NCBI GenBank assembly: GCA_963675135.1
Contig: OY776119.1
Coordinates: 73,835,727 to 73,899,726 of the forward strand
Length of the DNA stretch: 64,000 nucleotides
Reading direction: 5' to 3'
Source of the DNA: Galeopsis tetrahit
Taxonomy: Eukaryota; Streptophyta; Magnoliopsida; Lamiales; Lamiaceae
Notes under the pieces: model-generated
Database searches by the model: none
What the model saw: only the letters and a program-made list of their open reading frames with translations
Told to the model about the DNA's origin: nothing
In this document: piece after piece, positions 12,074-22,515 of the stretch
Layout of the letters: every line of letters begins with the position of its first letter
Numbering within the stretch: the first letter of the stretch is position 1
Position numbers and translations under genes: made by a program

Positions 12074-12944
12074 TGTAGATGTTGTTAATTCTTAAATGTC
12101 TTAACATTATCAACAACATCTAAATTTGACCTTCCGAGATTTTTTCGAAGTCTTTTCTGAAATGCTACATTAAATGTTGATCTAAATGTTGTCGCATTTC
12201 TGGCAGGATCTAGAAGCTTCTACAAGGATCTGGAACCTGGAAGATTCCAGAACATTGGAGAACATGCTAGAACAGCCTAGATACATTTGGAACGACCTGG
12301 AGCATGCTAGAAGGATCTAGAAAGATCATGGAAGTTGTGGAAGTTGAGTTTCCTAAAAAATAGGACCTCAATGTGGAAGCCTCTAGAATTTCGTATCCCA
12401 CACTATAAATACCCATTGAAGACTTCATAATTCAGTGTGCTCTATTCGATCAATATCCTAGACCGAGCGTTCATCCCTGTTAGAAAATTGTGGCCAATAG
12501 TTCTACATTTTAGTTCATACGTTGTATACCACCTGTATGACTGTGTGTCTTCTTATCTATTGAGAGTGTAATCATTAGATAGACTAGGCATTTCGACAGT
12601 GTATAATTTATACACTTAGTTCGTTTTCTAGACTTGGCACCTGCCTCGTTTATAGTTTCGTTGTGAAAGTTATTGTTGTAACATTTCACACAACATTTGT
12701 ACTTGAAGATAAGTATTGATTTTACGCCATAAGGCAGACATAGATTTTTATTTATAAAATCTATGTTAAAAGTATTTCCATTGTGTCTCGTTTGTTTTTA
12801 GTGTTTCAAGTCTTCCGCTGTGTATCTTAATTTCTGATATTCTGTTAGAGTCAGTGTTGCACTATTTGTCTCAACATTCTGTGCAACATTTATCTACTTA
12901 TACTTAAACACTTCTATACACATCCCACATACCGCACACTTTCA
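12074..12944 (+). repeat. E2 5' LTR
   Basis: Starts TGTAGATGTTGTT and ends CGCACACTTTCA. Exactly the same length (871 bp) as the 3' copy at 21640-22510. Confidence 0.96.
12211..12411 (+). promoter_or_regulatory. E2 LTR promoter with heat-shock-element-like sites and TATA box
   Basis: GAAGATTCCAGAA (12240-12252) is a perfect three-unit plant heat shock element (GAAnnTTCnnGAA). A second inverted pair, GAAGCTTC, is at 12213-12220, and further AGAA/GGAA units follow. TATAAATA is at 12404-12411, about 150 bp downstream. Heat-activated Copia elements such as Arabidopsis ONSEN carry HSEs in the LTR upstream of the TATA box; heat response here is inferred. Confidence 0.65.
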
Positions 12945-12946
12945 GT

Positions 12947-12958
12947 TGGTATCAGAGC
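12947..12958 (+). other. E2 primer-binding site (initiator tRNA-Met)
   Basis: TGGTATCAGAGC lies 2 bp after the LTR end, the same primer site as in E1 and E3. Confidence 0.95.
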
Positions 12959-13018
12959 TGATACATGACGACACTAGGTTAGATCTTTGGTCAAGTGTGT
13001 TTTTAGTTTAGTTTAGCA

Positions 13019-16000
13019 ATGGAAACACATCACATATCCACTGCACTTAGGCCACCCGTTTTAGATGGTTCGAATTATTCTTATTGGAAGCCTAAGATGC
13101 GTATGTACATCAAGTCAATTGATGAACGTGCTTGGAGGACTGTACTTACAGGTTGGGAAGCTCCAAAAAGATCAGCAGACGCAGATGGTGAAGTTCAACT
13201 CAAAAGAGAAGTTGATTGGACGGCTGATGAAATAACAACAGCAAGCTACAATTTTAAAGCTTTAAATGCTATTTTTACTTCTGTTGATGTTTCAATGTTT
13301 AAAATTATATCTAACTGTTCTACTTCTAAAGATGCATGGGACAGGTTGCAAGAGCATTGTGAGGGTTCAGACAGTGTTCGAAGGACAAAGCTTCGAATGT
13401 TGGGGACAAAGTTTGAGAATCTCCGAATGAAGGAAGATGAAACAATTTCAGTCTACAATGAAAGGTTAAGTGAGATAATCAATGAATCACATTCTCTTGG
13501 TGACCCTATTTCTAATGTTAGAGTAGTTCATAAGATATTAAGATCTGTTCCTAAAAGATTTGATGCTAAAATTTGTGCTATTGAAGAGGCAAAAAATACA
13601 GATACATTAAGTCAAAATGAGTTAGTGAGTATTCTTAGAACATATGAAATAAACACTAATCAAGTTGATGAAAATGATGCTGATAAGAAAGTTGTAGTTT
13701 TTAAAGGAGAAACATCAAACATTTCTGAGATTCAACCTATCAATACTGAAGTTGATTTGGATGAAGAATTGCTTGATGAATGTCTAAACAATCCTAACAA
13801 CATTGCCTTGCTCACTAATCACTTTAATAAGTTTCTTAAGAAATCTGTGAACAAATCTAGAAATATTCAGCCTAAGATTCAAATCAACACATCAACACCT
13901 CAACCAGAAAGGAGGAAAGGTCAATTCACACCAAGACTGTCAAAGAGTGAAGGTAAACCAAGGTATGATCCTGAATTTCGAAAATCAGTTCAATGTAATG
14001 CTTGTTCTGGTTATGGCCATTATGCAAATGAATGTGCCAATACTAGACTTAAGCAAAAACTGAATTTTAGTGCTACCTTGAGTGATGATTCTGATGATGA
14101 TCTTGATGAATTAAATCAGAATGAATATTCTAATTTTACCAGAATTGATTATAATTCCTCAGATGATGATCTGGATGAAACAGATTCTGATGCTGTACCT
14201 GATGTTTCAACATCTACAGCAACATCAGAACAGAGTCACCCAGATTTGAACTGTTTTAATGGTTTAGTTGATGATGCAGGAAAAAGGAATGATGACAATG
14301 AATACCAAAAGCTGTTAGATGATTGGAAAAATCAGAAACTCACCCTTGATTCTCTGAATAAAAGGAATGAGGATTTGACAGACACAATCACCAAGCTAGA
14401 AGTTATTCTTACCAAAAGAGATCTGGAAATCTGTAACTTAAAGGAGAAACTGATAAATTCTACTTTATGTTTCAAGAAATATTCCAAGAGTGCTTCTGAG
14501 GTAAATAATGCTATAGCTACTGGTAAGTCTAACAATCATGGTTTAGGTTATGATGGTACTACTGCTTCTATTTATGATAAATTTAGAAAATCTGTGAAAT
14601 TTGTTAAGGCAAATGTTGACACATCTGGGTCAACATCTGCAGAAACAGAGTCTCACAAGGTTAAAAGGAAGTATATCTGTCATTACTGTTTCAAAATTGG
14701 TCATATTCGTCCTTACTGTATAAAGTTGTTTGAAGAACAGAAAAACTTGAAAATGCTGCATAAGAAACTGTCACATCCTGGTAAACAGTTTTTGAAATCT
14801 GCATGGAAACCAAAAGCTACCTGTAATGTTGTTCATACCTCCTTAAAAGCATGTCTACCTGACTTGTGGTACTTTGATAGTGGTTGTTCTAGACATATGA
14901 CAGGTCGTATTGATTTCTTATCTGATTATGTGACCTTGAATAGTGGTAGTGTTACATATGGTGGAGGTTCTAAAGGAAAGATTGTTGGTAAAGGAACTTT
15001 GAATGTTGAAGGTTTTCCTAAGCTTAAAAATGTATTACATGTTGATGGCTTACTTGCAAATCTGATTAGCATTAGTCAACTTTGTGATGATAATTTGCAT
15101 GTGAAATTTGATAAAGATTCATGTTATGTTCTTAATAAAGATGAAGTTTGTGTCATGACTGGTACTACATCAGCTGATAATTGCTATCTTATTGGAACAA
15201 ATATGTGTAACTTGTCAAAACATGATGAAAATGTTCTATGGCATCAAAGATTGGGTCATGCAAATTACAGAGCAATGAAAAAGCTAATCAAAGCAGATGC
15301 AGTAAAAGGAATTCCAGAACTGAGGTTTCACAACACCACTGTATGTGGACCATGCCAAAAAGGTAAGCAGGTAAGAATGTCACACAAAATGCTGTCACAT
15401 TGTACTACACATCGATGCTTTGAATTACTGCACATGGATTTGATGGGTCCTATGGAAACTGAAAGCATTGGAGGAAAGAGGTATTCCTTAGTTGTGGTAG
15501 ATGATTTTTCTAAATATACCTGGGTAGAGTCTTTGAGAGACAAATCTGAAGCATTTGCTGCATTTAAAATTCTTTATAAGAGGTTCAAAAATGTGTTTAA
15601 CTTGAAAGTTGGCCGTATTAGAACTGATCATGGTAGGGAATTTGAAAACAACATGTTTAATGATTTTTGTGATAAAAAGGGTATCTTGCAAGAATATTCA
15701 TCTCCTAAAACTCCACAACAAAATGGAATTGTTGAAAGAAAGAATAGAACTTTACAAGAAATGGCTAGAGTTATGCTTACATCCAAATGTCTTGCTAAGA
15801 AATTTTGGGGAGAAGCATTGAATACTGCATGCCATATTATTAATAGGGTTTTTATTCGTTCTAATACTAATCAAACACCTTATGAGATTTTGAACAACAG
15901 AAAACCTAATGTGAAATATTTTCATGTATTTGGCTGTGTGTGTTATATTTTGAATGATAGGGATCAACTTCATAAGTTTGATTCTAAAAGTGATAAAGGT

Positions 16001-17965
16001 TTCTTTTTAGGCTATTCTAGAAATAGTAAAACTTATAGAGTTTATAACCTTAGAACTAACATTGTTCAAGAATCTGTTAATGTTGTGTTTGATGATGATA
16101 AAGGTCTTACAGATGACAAAGATGAAGAAGATGTATCACAGGTTACTGACACTTCTGAGAATACACTGAAGTCTGAAAATGTTGCACCAAATGTTAACAC
16201 ATCTGGGTCAACATCTACAGAACAGTCAGCTGTAAATTCACAGAATGATCAGTACATTCCCAAAACGAATCCTTCTTCAAGAATAGGCAAAAGTCATCCT
16301 TCTGACCAGATCATAGGCGATGCTACAGTTGGAGTGCAAACAAGAGGAAAAGTAAGATCAAACAAGGTAGATGTGGTAAGAACAATATGCATGTCTTCTA
16401 TGTGTAATGTTGTAAATGCTGAATGCTATTTATCTGAAATTGAACCTAAGAGTGCTAAAGAAGCCTTAACTGATGAAAACTGGATTAATGCTATGCATGA
16501 AGAACTTGGTCAGTTTGAAAGAAATGAAGTGTGGACACTTGTTCCTAGACCTAGTCATACTAATGTCATTGGAACAAAGTGGATATTCAAGAATAAAACT
16601 GATGAATCTGGTAATATTGTTAGGAATAAGGCTAGGTTAGTAGCACAAGGTTACACCCAAGTTGAAGGAGTTGATTTTGATGAAACTTTTGCACCTGTTG
16701 CTAGGATAGAATCTATTAGATTACTGCTAGCTATTGCATGTTTTATTGATATTAAGCTTCATCAAATGGATGTAAAGGCTGCATTTCTAAATGGCATATT
16801 AAATGAAGAAGCATATGTTGAACAACCTATAGGATTTGAAGATCCACAGTATCCTAATCGTGTATATAAACTTAAGAAAGCATTATATGGTCTTAAACAA
16901 GCTCCTAGAGCATGGTATGGTAGGCTTACTGACTTTCTTTTGGAATATGGATTTATTAGAGGAGAGGCAGATAGAACTTTGTTCATTAAGCACACTGAAA
17001 ATGATATACTAATTGCTCAAATATATGTTGATGACATTGTGTTTGGTTCTACTTGTGATAAAATGTTGAGTAAATTTGTTGAGGCAATGACTGCAACATT
17101 TGAAATGAGTATGGTTGGAGACTTGAACTATTTTCTAGGTCTTCAAATCAAACAATGCAGTGATGGTATTTTCTTCTCCCAGAGTAAGTATGCTAAGAAC
17201 TTGGTTAAAAGATTTGGTCTTGAAAATTCAAAACCAATGAAAACTCCTATGGGATCTTCTTTGAAACTTTGCAAAGACAGTGCTGGAACAGATGTTGATC
17301 CAACACTTTACAGATCCATGATAGGTAGTTTACTGTATTTAACCTCTAGTAGACCAGATATTATGTACAGTGTGTGTGTTTGTGCTAGGTACCAAGCTAA
17401 TCCAAATGAATCTCACCTGAATGCTGTGAAAAGGATTATCAAGTATGTTGCAGGTACAAGTGACCTTGGAATCTGGTATACTAAGGACACCAACAACATT
17501 CTGATAGGCTACAGTGATGCTGATTGGGCTGGAGATATAGATGATAGAAAGAGTACGAGTGGAGGATGTTTCTACATGGGAAACAATCTTGTTTCATGGC
17601 ACAGCAAGAAGCAGAATTGTGTTTCACAATCTACTGCAGAATCTGAGTATATAGCTGCTGGAAGCTGCTGTACACAACTCTTGTGGCTGAGCAAGATGTT
17701 CCATGACTATGGTATTGAGAATGGTATACTTACAATTTTTTGTGATAATACTAGTGCTATTAACATTTCTAAGAATCCTGTACAACACTCACTCACAAAG
17801 CACATTAGCATAAGACATCACTTTATGAGAGATTTAGTAGAGAAGAACATTGTGAAGTTGGAGTATATACCTACTGAAAAACAAAATGCTGACATTTTTA
17901 CTAAGGCATTAGACCATGAGAGATTCTCAATCTTGGGGAAATCTCTTGGGATGAGCACTATCTGA
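13019..17965 (+). CDS. E2 gag-pol polyprotein, intact
   Basis: The ATG at 13019 opens a single 1648-residue frame. Gag starts with PPVLDGSNYSYWKPKMRMYI, the usual Copia opening. It has a first CCHC knuckle at 13994-14035 (CNACSGYGHYANEC), an acidic and coiled-coil-like stretch, and a second CCHC-like motif at 14678-14719 (CHYCFKIGHIRPYC). Protease active site WYFDSGCSRHM is at 14867-14899. The integrase has the HHCC part (LWHQRLGHANY ... CGPCQKGKQ) and DDE signatures (LLHMDLMGP, IRTDHGREFE, TPQQNGIVERKNR). The RT has YVDD at 17024-17035. The RNase H has YSDADWAGD, DRKSTSGGC and QSTAESEYIAAGSCC. Unlike E1 and E3, gag and pol share one frame. It should encode all functions for particle assembly, reverse transcription and integration. 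Confidence 0.96.
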   Translation: METHHISTALRPPVLDGSNYSYWKPKMRMYIKSIDERAWRTVLTGWEAPKRSADADGEVQLKREVDWTADEITTASYNFKALNAIFTSVDVSMFKIISNCSTSKDAWDRLQEHCEGSDSVRRTKLRMLGTKFENLRMKEDETISVYNERLSEIINESHSLGDPISNVRVVHKILRSVPKRFDAKICAIEEAKNTDTLSQNELVSILRTYEINTNQVDENDADKKVVVFKGETSNISEIQPINTEVDLDEELLDECLNNPNNIALLTNHFNKFLKKSVNKSRNIQPKIQINTSTPQPERRKGQFTPRLSKSEGKPRYDPEFRKSVQCNACSGYGHYANECANTRLKQKLNFSATLSDDSDDDLDELNQNEYSNFTRIDYNSSDDDLDETDSDAVPDVSTSTATSEQSHPDLNCFNGLVDDAGKRNDDNEYQKLLDDWKNQKLTLDSLNKRNEDLTDTITKLEVILTKRDLEICNLKEKLINSTLCFKKYSKSASEVNNAIATGKSNNHGLGYDGTTASIYDKFRKSVKFVKANVDTSGSTSAETESHKVKRKYICHYCFKIGHIRPYCIKLFEEQKNLKMLHKKLSHPGKQFLKSAWKPKATCNVVHTSLKACLPDLWYFDSGCSRHMTGRIDFLSDYVTLNSGSVTYGGGSKGKIVGKGTLNVEGFPKLKNVLHVDGLLANLISISQLCDDNLHVKFDKDSCYVLNKDEVCVMTGTTSADNCYLIGTNMCNLSKHDENVLWHQRLGHANYRAMKKLIKADAVKGIPELRFHNTTVCGPCQKGKQVRMSHKMLSHCTTHRCFELLHMDLMGPMETESIGGKRYSLVVVDDFSKYTWVESLRDKSEAFAAFKILYKRFKNVFNLKVGRIRTDHGREFENNMFNDFCDKKGILQEYSSPKTPQQNGIVERKNRTLQEMARVMLTSKCLAKKFWGEALNTACHIINRVFIRSNTNQTPYEILNNRKPNVKYFHVFGCVCYILNDRDQLHKFDSKSDKGFFLGYSRNSKTYRVYNLRTNIVQESVNVVFDDDKGLTDDKDEEDVSQVTDTSENTLKSENVAPNVNTSGSTSTEQSAVNSQNDQYIPKTNPSSRIGKSHPSDQIIGDATVGVQTRGKVRSNKVDVVRTICMSSMCNVVNAECYLSEIEPKSAKEALTDENWINAMHEELGQFERNEVWTLVPRPSHTNVIGTKWIFKNKTDESGNIVRNKARLVAQGYTQVEGVDFDETFAPVARIESIRLLLAIACFIDIKLHQMDVKAAFLNGILNEEAYVEQPIGFEDPQYPNRVYKLKKALYGLKQAPRAWYGRLTDFLLEYGFIRGEADRTLFIKHTENDILIAQIYVDDIVFGSTCDKMLSKFVEAMTATFEMSMVGDLNYFLGLQIKQCSDGIFFSQSKYAKNLVKRFGLENSKPMKTPMGSSLKLCKDSAGTDVDPTLYRSMIGSLLYLTSSRPDIMYSVCVCARYQANPNESHLNAVKRIIKYVAGTSDLGIWYTKDTNNILIGYSDADWAGDIDDRKSTSGGCFYMGNNLVSWHSKKQNCVSQSTAESEYIAAGSCCTQLLWLSKMFHDYGIENGILTIFCDNTSAINISKNPVQHSLTKHISIRHHFMRDLVEKNIVKLEYIPTEKQNADIFTKALDHERFSILGKSLGMSTI

Positions 17966-18875
17966 AAAATTCGGATGGATGTTGTCACAAATGCATCAGC
18001 ATTTGGGACAACATCATGGGTTGTAAAATTTTATAAGTTGAATTTATTTCTTACTTAGTTAAATAATTCCTTTGTAAAATATCTACGAATCAAAGAACCT
18101 TGTAGTGCAAAAATAAACATGTCTTACACCTCTCAAATGCATAAAAATGAGAATGTTATTAGCATACTAAAAGATGTACCAAATCACTGAGTAACTATGG
18201 AGCACGGAGTTCACTACTACGATGCCTTCTTTTCAAAAGGTGATTCTTTGGTAAAAACATCAATATATTTGTAATCCATTAAGTAAGTATGGGGCACGGA
18301 GTTCGCTACTACGATGTACTCTACAGGAACAATGGATCAATACAAATTAGATGCTATAACACAAAAAGAAAAATATGGTGCAACACAAATGAAGCAAATT
18401 CATGTAAAAACCGTGTTGAGGTGTTTGTAACAGTTTTGAGCACAACATTGCCTGATTCGAATTTATTTTTATTAGTAGTAATTATTTAATGAGATTTATT
18501 TTATTTATTTAAATTATATTACTAACCCACGTTTTTTATTTTTCAGATTATGCTTGGACTTAGTCTTTATTCTAGAATTTTCTTAATTATTTAATTAATT
18601 AATAAAATGGATTTTTCCCACTAATTAAACCATGATCAAGGTTGTGGCTAAAAATGTGGAGCACTATCACATTATTTCTGGAATTATTCATGTTAACCTC
18701 CAACTACACATACATTCTCTCTATAAAACTCAATTAATTGTGACTTATGTTGCTAATCGTGATTTTTGAGTTTGTTAAGTACTAAGCTTCTGCAGAATTG
18801 ATTACTGGCCGTGTATCTCTCAAATTTTGTGAATACACTCCTCAAAACCATCTTGAAATTCCAACCGTCCCTTAA
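17966..18875 (+). other. E2 spacer between pol and the extra ORF, with TATA-like box
   Basis: Non-coding and AT-rich. It contains a near-direct repeat (GGAGCACGGAGTTCACTACTACGATG near 18198 and GGGGCACGGAGTTCGCTACTACGATG near 18291; quoted here only as landmarks, about 93 bp apart). TATAAAAC at about 18721-18728 lies 150 bp before the ATG of the extra ORF, which could allow a separate transcript. Confidence 0.5.
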
Positions 18876-20982
18876 ATGGCTGGAAACCGACCTCAATCCC
18901 ACTCACAATCTCACTCTGATTCGAAGAACTCATCCCCTTCTCACACAAACCCTCTCGAAATCCTTGCTTCCATGGCGTCTCAGAAATCAACCTCGTCAAA
19001 TGCTGACTCAAATGTCTCTGCAACACCATCAACAACCACTCCCACTCCTCAAACTGCTCCTCAAACCGTTCCACCAACAACCAACATTCCTCAAGATGCA
19101 ACTGTCGAACAGTTCAATAAGGCTATCGAAGAAGTGTCTGACTCTCTTCGAACAACTGGTCATCTGCCCGTGATGATATTTTGAGATATCACAGTGGATA
19201 TCTCAAGCTATTTGGCTGATCAAACCGCCCAAATGGCTGCTGCTTCAAAAAGCCCTAAATCACCTACTGTTCACACCTCGCAAGCTGAAAATGAGGAAGT
19301 TACTGCTGAAGAAGAAGCTACTGCTACTTCCGACCCTGAAGATGTTGAAATGGAGGATGCAAACATCTCTGAAGACGGTACAAACNNNNNNNNNNNNNNN
19401 NNNNNNNNNNNNNNNNNNNNNNNNNNNNNNNNNNNNNNNNNNNNNNNNNNNNNNNNNNNNNNNNNNNNNNNNNNNNNNNNNNNNNNNNNNNNNNNNNNNN
19501 NNNNNNNNNNNNNNNNNNNNNNNNNNNNNNNNNNNNNNNNNNNNNNNNNNNNNNNNNNNNNNNNNNNNNNNNNNNNNNNNNNNNNCCAATTCTGATTCTG
19601 ATATGTGTTTAAGAGAAATTCTGAACTCTCTTAAGAAAAATGCTGAGCATTTTGCTGCTGCAAAGGAAGCTGCACCAGAACCTGAAGATGATGGCAGTGG
19701 TGATAGCTCTTCCAGTGTAGAAAGCAGCTCGAAGGAAAGCTCTGCTAAAGACTCCACATCAAGCTCCAATGACCTTGCTTCTGAAGAGGAAGGTAATTCT
19801 GATTCTCTTGAGACTCTAGAGAATAGGTTGGCTATTTATTCTAAGAGGAAACTACTGATAGAGAAGAGGATTAATATCCCTGATTTTGAAAGTAAAGGCA
19901 TGGTTAGTTTCTTAGAGGAAAGGAATTTGATGCATGCTGTGAATTTTGGTGAATCTTTCTTGACAAATTGGGCTTATGAATTTTATGCTTGCATGAAAAA
20001 GAGTACTGGTAGGAGATCATCTAAGTGGTATGGGACTGTAAACTTTAGGGGGAGGGATGTACCTTTTACTCCTGAGTTGATAAATGAGTTTCTGCATATT
20101 CCCAATGTTGAGGTGGATGAAGAACCTGACATGGATGTGGTTATTGCTGCTATAACTGGTGGTAGGGTAGTTAAGTGGACTAGACAGATGCTAGCCAAGG
20201 ACCTCACTTCCCTACATTCTGTGTTATACAAACTCATTATCTACAACTGGATTCCCACTACAAATACCACTAAGATCACAAAAGACCAAGCTGTTCTTAT
20301 GTATAGGATCTCTGTGCTTAAGAAGTTCAATTTAGGCCTCACAATTTTTCACCACATGATGAGATTTACTGGAAAAGTTTCTGAAAAAGGCAACCTACCC
20401 TATCCTGTTCTGATTTCAAATTACTTGAGGCATCATGACTTTGTTGCCAAGAACACTGATGTGTTGAGGGGGAGAGTACCATTACTGGCCATAGCTCCTG
20501 CCTTACTCACTGGGGATAGAGTAATTGATCTGCCTTTGACTGCTCCTGGTACTGATCATCAGCACAGGCCTTCAACTACTGAACATCAGCAAAGACCCTC
20601 AACTTCTGATCATCCAGAATCATCCAGATCAAGACAGAGAAATGCACCCCCAAATGTTGAGAACATCCATATCAACATTTCTGGTAATGTGTATCTTTCA
20701 CAGGAATTCATCAAATTGCAGCTCAAGCACTTACAGGAAACAATAGATGAACTCCAGTTCCTGAAGGACAGGTGGACCAACCTCCTTTCACCTACAACAG
20801 GGGGAGTACCACCACCATCCAACTCCAATGTGGTCATTGAGGAGATAAATGAAGATGGAGTTCCAGCTGCTGCTGATGCTGGTGCTGTACCTGATGCTGG
20901 AGGAGATGCTGCTATAACTGATGTAGTTGCACATCTTGCATCTATTTACTTTGTGGATGAAGCTGATGAACAGGAACATTGA
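18876..20982 (+). pseudogene. E2 extra 3' ORF with plant-transposon-protein (PF20167-like) domain; has stop and gap
   Basis: ATG at 18876 (MAGNRPQSHSQSH). The frame is broken by TGA at 19182-19184 and continues to 19385, where a 200-N gap hides the join; after the gap (19586) it is open to 20982. The visible C-terminal part begins acidic and Ser-rich. It then holds a domain of about 220 residues with WAYEFYACM, VNFRGRDVPFTPELINEF, VVKWTRQMLAKDL, AVLMYRISVLKKF and GNLPYPVLIS. This is the pattern of the putative plant transposon protein domain (PF20167, my recognition, no search run). A His/Pro-rich linker and a short helical segment follow. No enzymatic role is known for this domain. The frame difference across the gap cannot be interpreted because the gap length is arbitrary. 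Confidence 0.75.
19386..19585. other. Assembly gap of exactly 200 N
   Basis: A run of 200 N lies inside the low-complexity acidic region of the E2 extra ORF. The round number suggests a placeholder length. Confidence 0.99.
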
Positions 20983-21639
20983 TGAACAGGGACAAGCTAC
21001 AAGACAGGGGGAGATCTGAAACCCACAATGGCTATGGTGCAGGAAGTTGATGCTGCAGCTGTTACCACAGCAATATAAGCCATTTATTCAGTTCTACCTT
21101 TGTAATTAATGTTTAAGTATTCTGAAATTCTGATACACTTGTTATTTATTTTCTTAGATAATAGGATGTTTATTTCTGCAACTTGCTTAATGGTTCCACT
21201 TGATATTTTGTTTACTGCCTTGCTTAAATTGTTTGCAGATTATCATGTGTCTAATATTGCAGGTTGTGTAAAGTATTAGTGTCTGTTTTTTGTTTTACAT
21301 TATGTTTTGCTCTGTTTTTTGTTTTGTTAGTGTCATACTTAGATTCTAAGTGAATTTCTTCCAGTTCAACTTATTGTCTTAGTATAGTTACTTATGTTGT
21401 GAGTAAGTGTATAGTTTATACTTATTCTATTTTGGATAAAATAGTTTTGATCTTTTGGCACAGATCATTATGAAATTATCCTTGATCTTCAGTTGATTTG
21501 ATCCAACGATTACAACAGGTATTGTCTTGACTAGTGCTTAGCAATGATGTCAACCTCAACTAAGTACATAAAACTGAGTATGTATAGAAATATATGTGCA
21601 TCAGGTGTGTTGTAGTCGAAAGGTCAAATTGGGGGAGAT
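20983..21639 (+). other. E2 3' untranslated region with polypurine tract
   Basis: T-rich non-coding region ending with the polypurine tract GGGGGAGAT (21631-21639) directly before the 3' LTR. Earlier copies of the motif are at 21005-21014 (ACAGGGGGAGAT context), 20800-20807 and 20466-20475, the latter two inside the ORF. Confidence 0.7.
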
Positions 21640-22510
21640 TGTAGATGTTGTTAATTCTTAAATGTCTTAACATTATCAACAACATCTAAATTTGACCTTC
21701 CGAGATTTTTTCTAAGTCTTTTCTGAAATGCTACATTAAATGTTGATCTAAATGTTGTCGCATTTCTGGCAGGATCTAGAAGCTTCTACAAGGATCTGGA
21801 ACCTGGAAGATTCCAGAACATTGGAGAACATGCTAGAACAGCCTAGATACATTTGGAACGACCTGGAGCATGCTAGAAGGATCTAGAAAGATCATGGAAG
21901 TTGTGGAAGTTGAGTTTCCTAAAAAATAGGACCTCAATGTGGAAGCCTCTAGAATTTCGTATCGCACACTATAAATACTCATTGAAGACTTCATAATTCA
22001 GTGTGCTCTATTCGATCAATATCCTAGACCGAGCGTTCATCCCTGTTAGGAAATTGTGGCCAATAGTTCTACATTTTAGTTCATACGTTGTATACCACCC
22101 GTATGATTGTGTGTCTTCTTATCTATTGAGAGTGTAATCATTAGATAGACTAGGCATTTAGACAGTGTATAATTTATACACTTAGTTCGTTTTCTAGACT
22201 TGGCACCTGCCTCGTTTATAGTTTCGTTGTGAAAGTTATTGTTGTAACATTTCACACAACATTTGTACTTGAAGATAAGTATTGATTTTACGCCATAAGG
22301 CAGACATAGATTTTTATTTATAAAATCTATGTTAAAAGTATTTTCATTGTGTCTCGTTTGTTTTTAGTGTTTCAAGTCTTCCGCTGTGTATCTTAATTTC
22401 TGATATTCTGTTAGAGTCAGTGTTGCACTATTTCTCTCAACATTCTGTGCAACATTTATCTACTTATACTTAAACACTTCTATACACACCCCACATACCG
22501 CACACTTTCA
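21640..22510 (+). repeat. E2 3' LTR
   Basis: 871 bp, about 10 substitutions from the 5' copy. The perfect GAAGATTCCAGAA heat-shock-type element is retained at 21806-21818, as are the GAAGCTTC pair and the TATA box. Confidence 0.96.
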
Positions 22511-22515
22511 TTTGT

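Larger units (their letters stand above)
12074..22510 (+). mobile_element. E2: young Ty1/Copia retrotransposon nested in E1
   Basis: TG at 12074 to CA at 22510, flanked by TTTGT (12069-12073 and 22511-22515). Removing the element and one TTTGT restores the E1 frame across the junction. Two 871-bp LTRs differ by about 10 substitutions by eye (about 1.1%). The order is LTR, PBS, a single gag-pol ORF of 1648 residues, spacer, an extra ORF containing a 200-N assembly gap, a polypurine tract and LTR. gag-pol has no stop or frameshift, so the element could be autonomous. The extra ORF has one early stop. Confidence 0.95.

Noticed and set aside
18811..19173. Overlapping Leu/Pro-rich ORFs before the E2 extra ORF
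   Set aside because: Frame shadows of the Ser/Thr/Pro-rich start at 18876; no conserved domain.
19260..19769. Minus-strand ORF across the gap
   Set aside because: Most of it is N and the rest is antisense to the E2 extra ORF.
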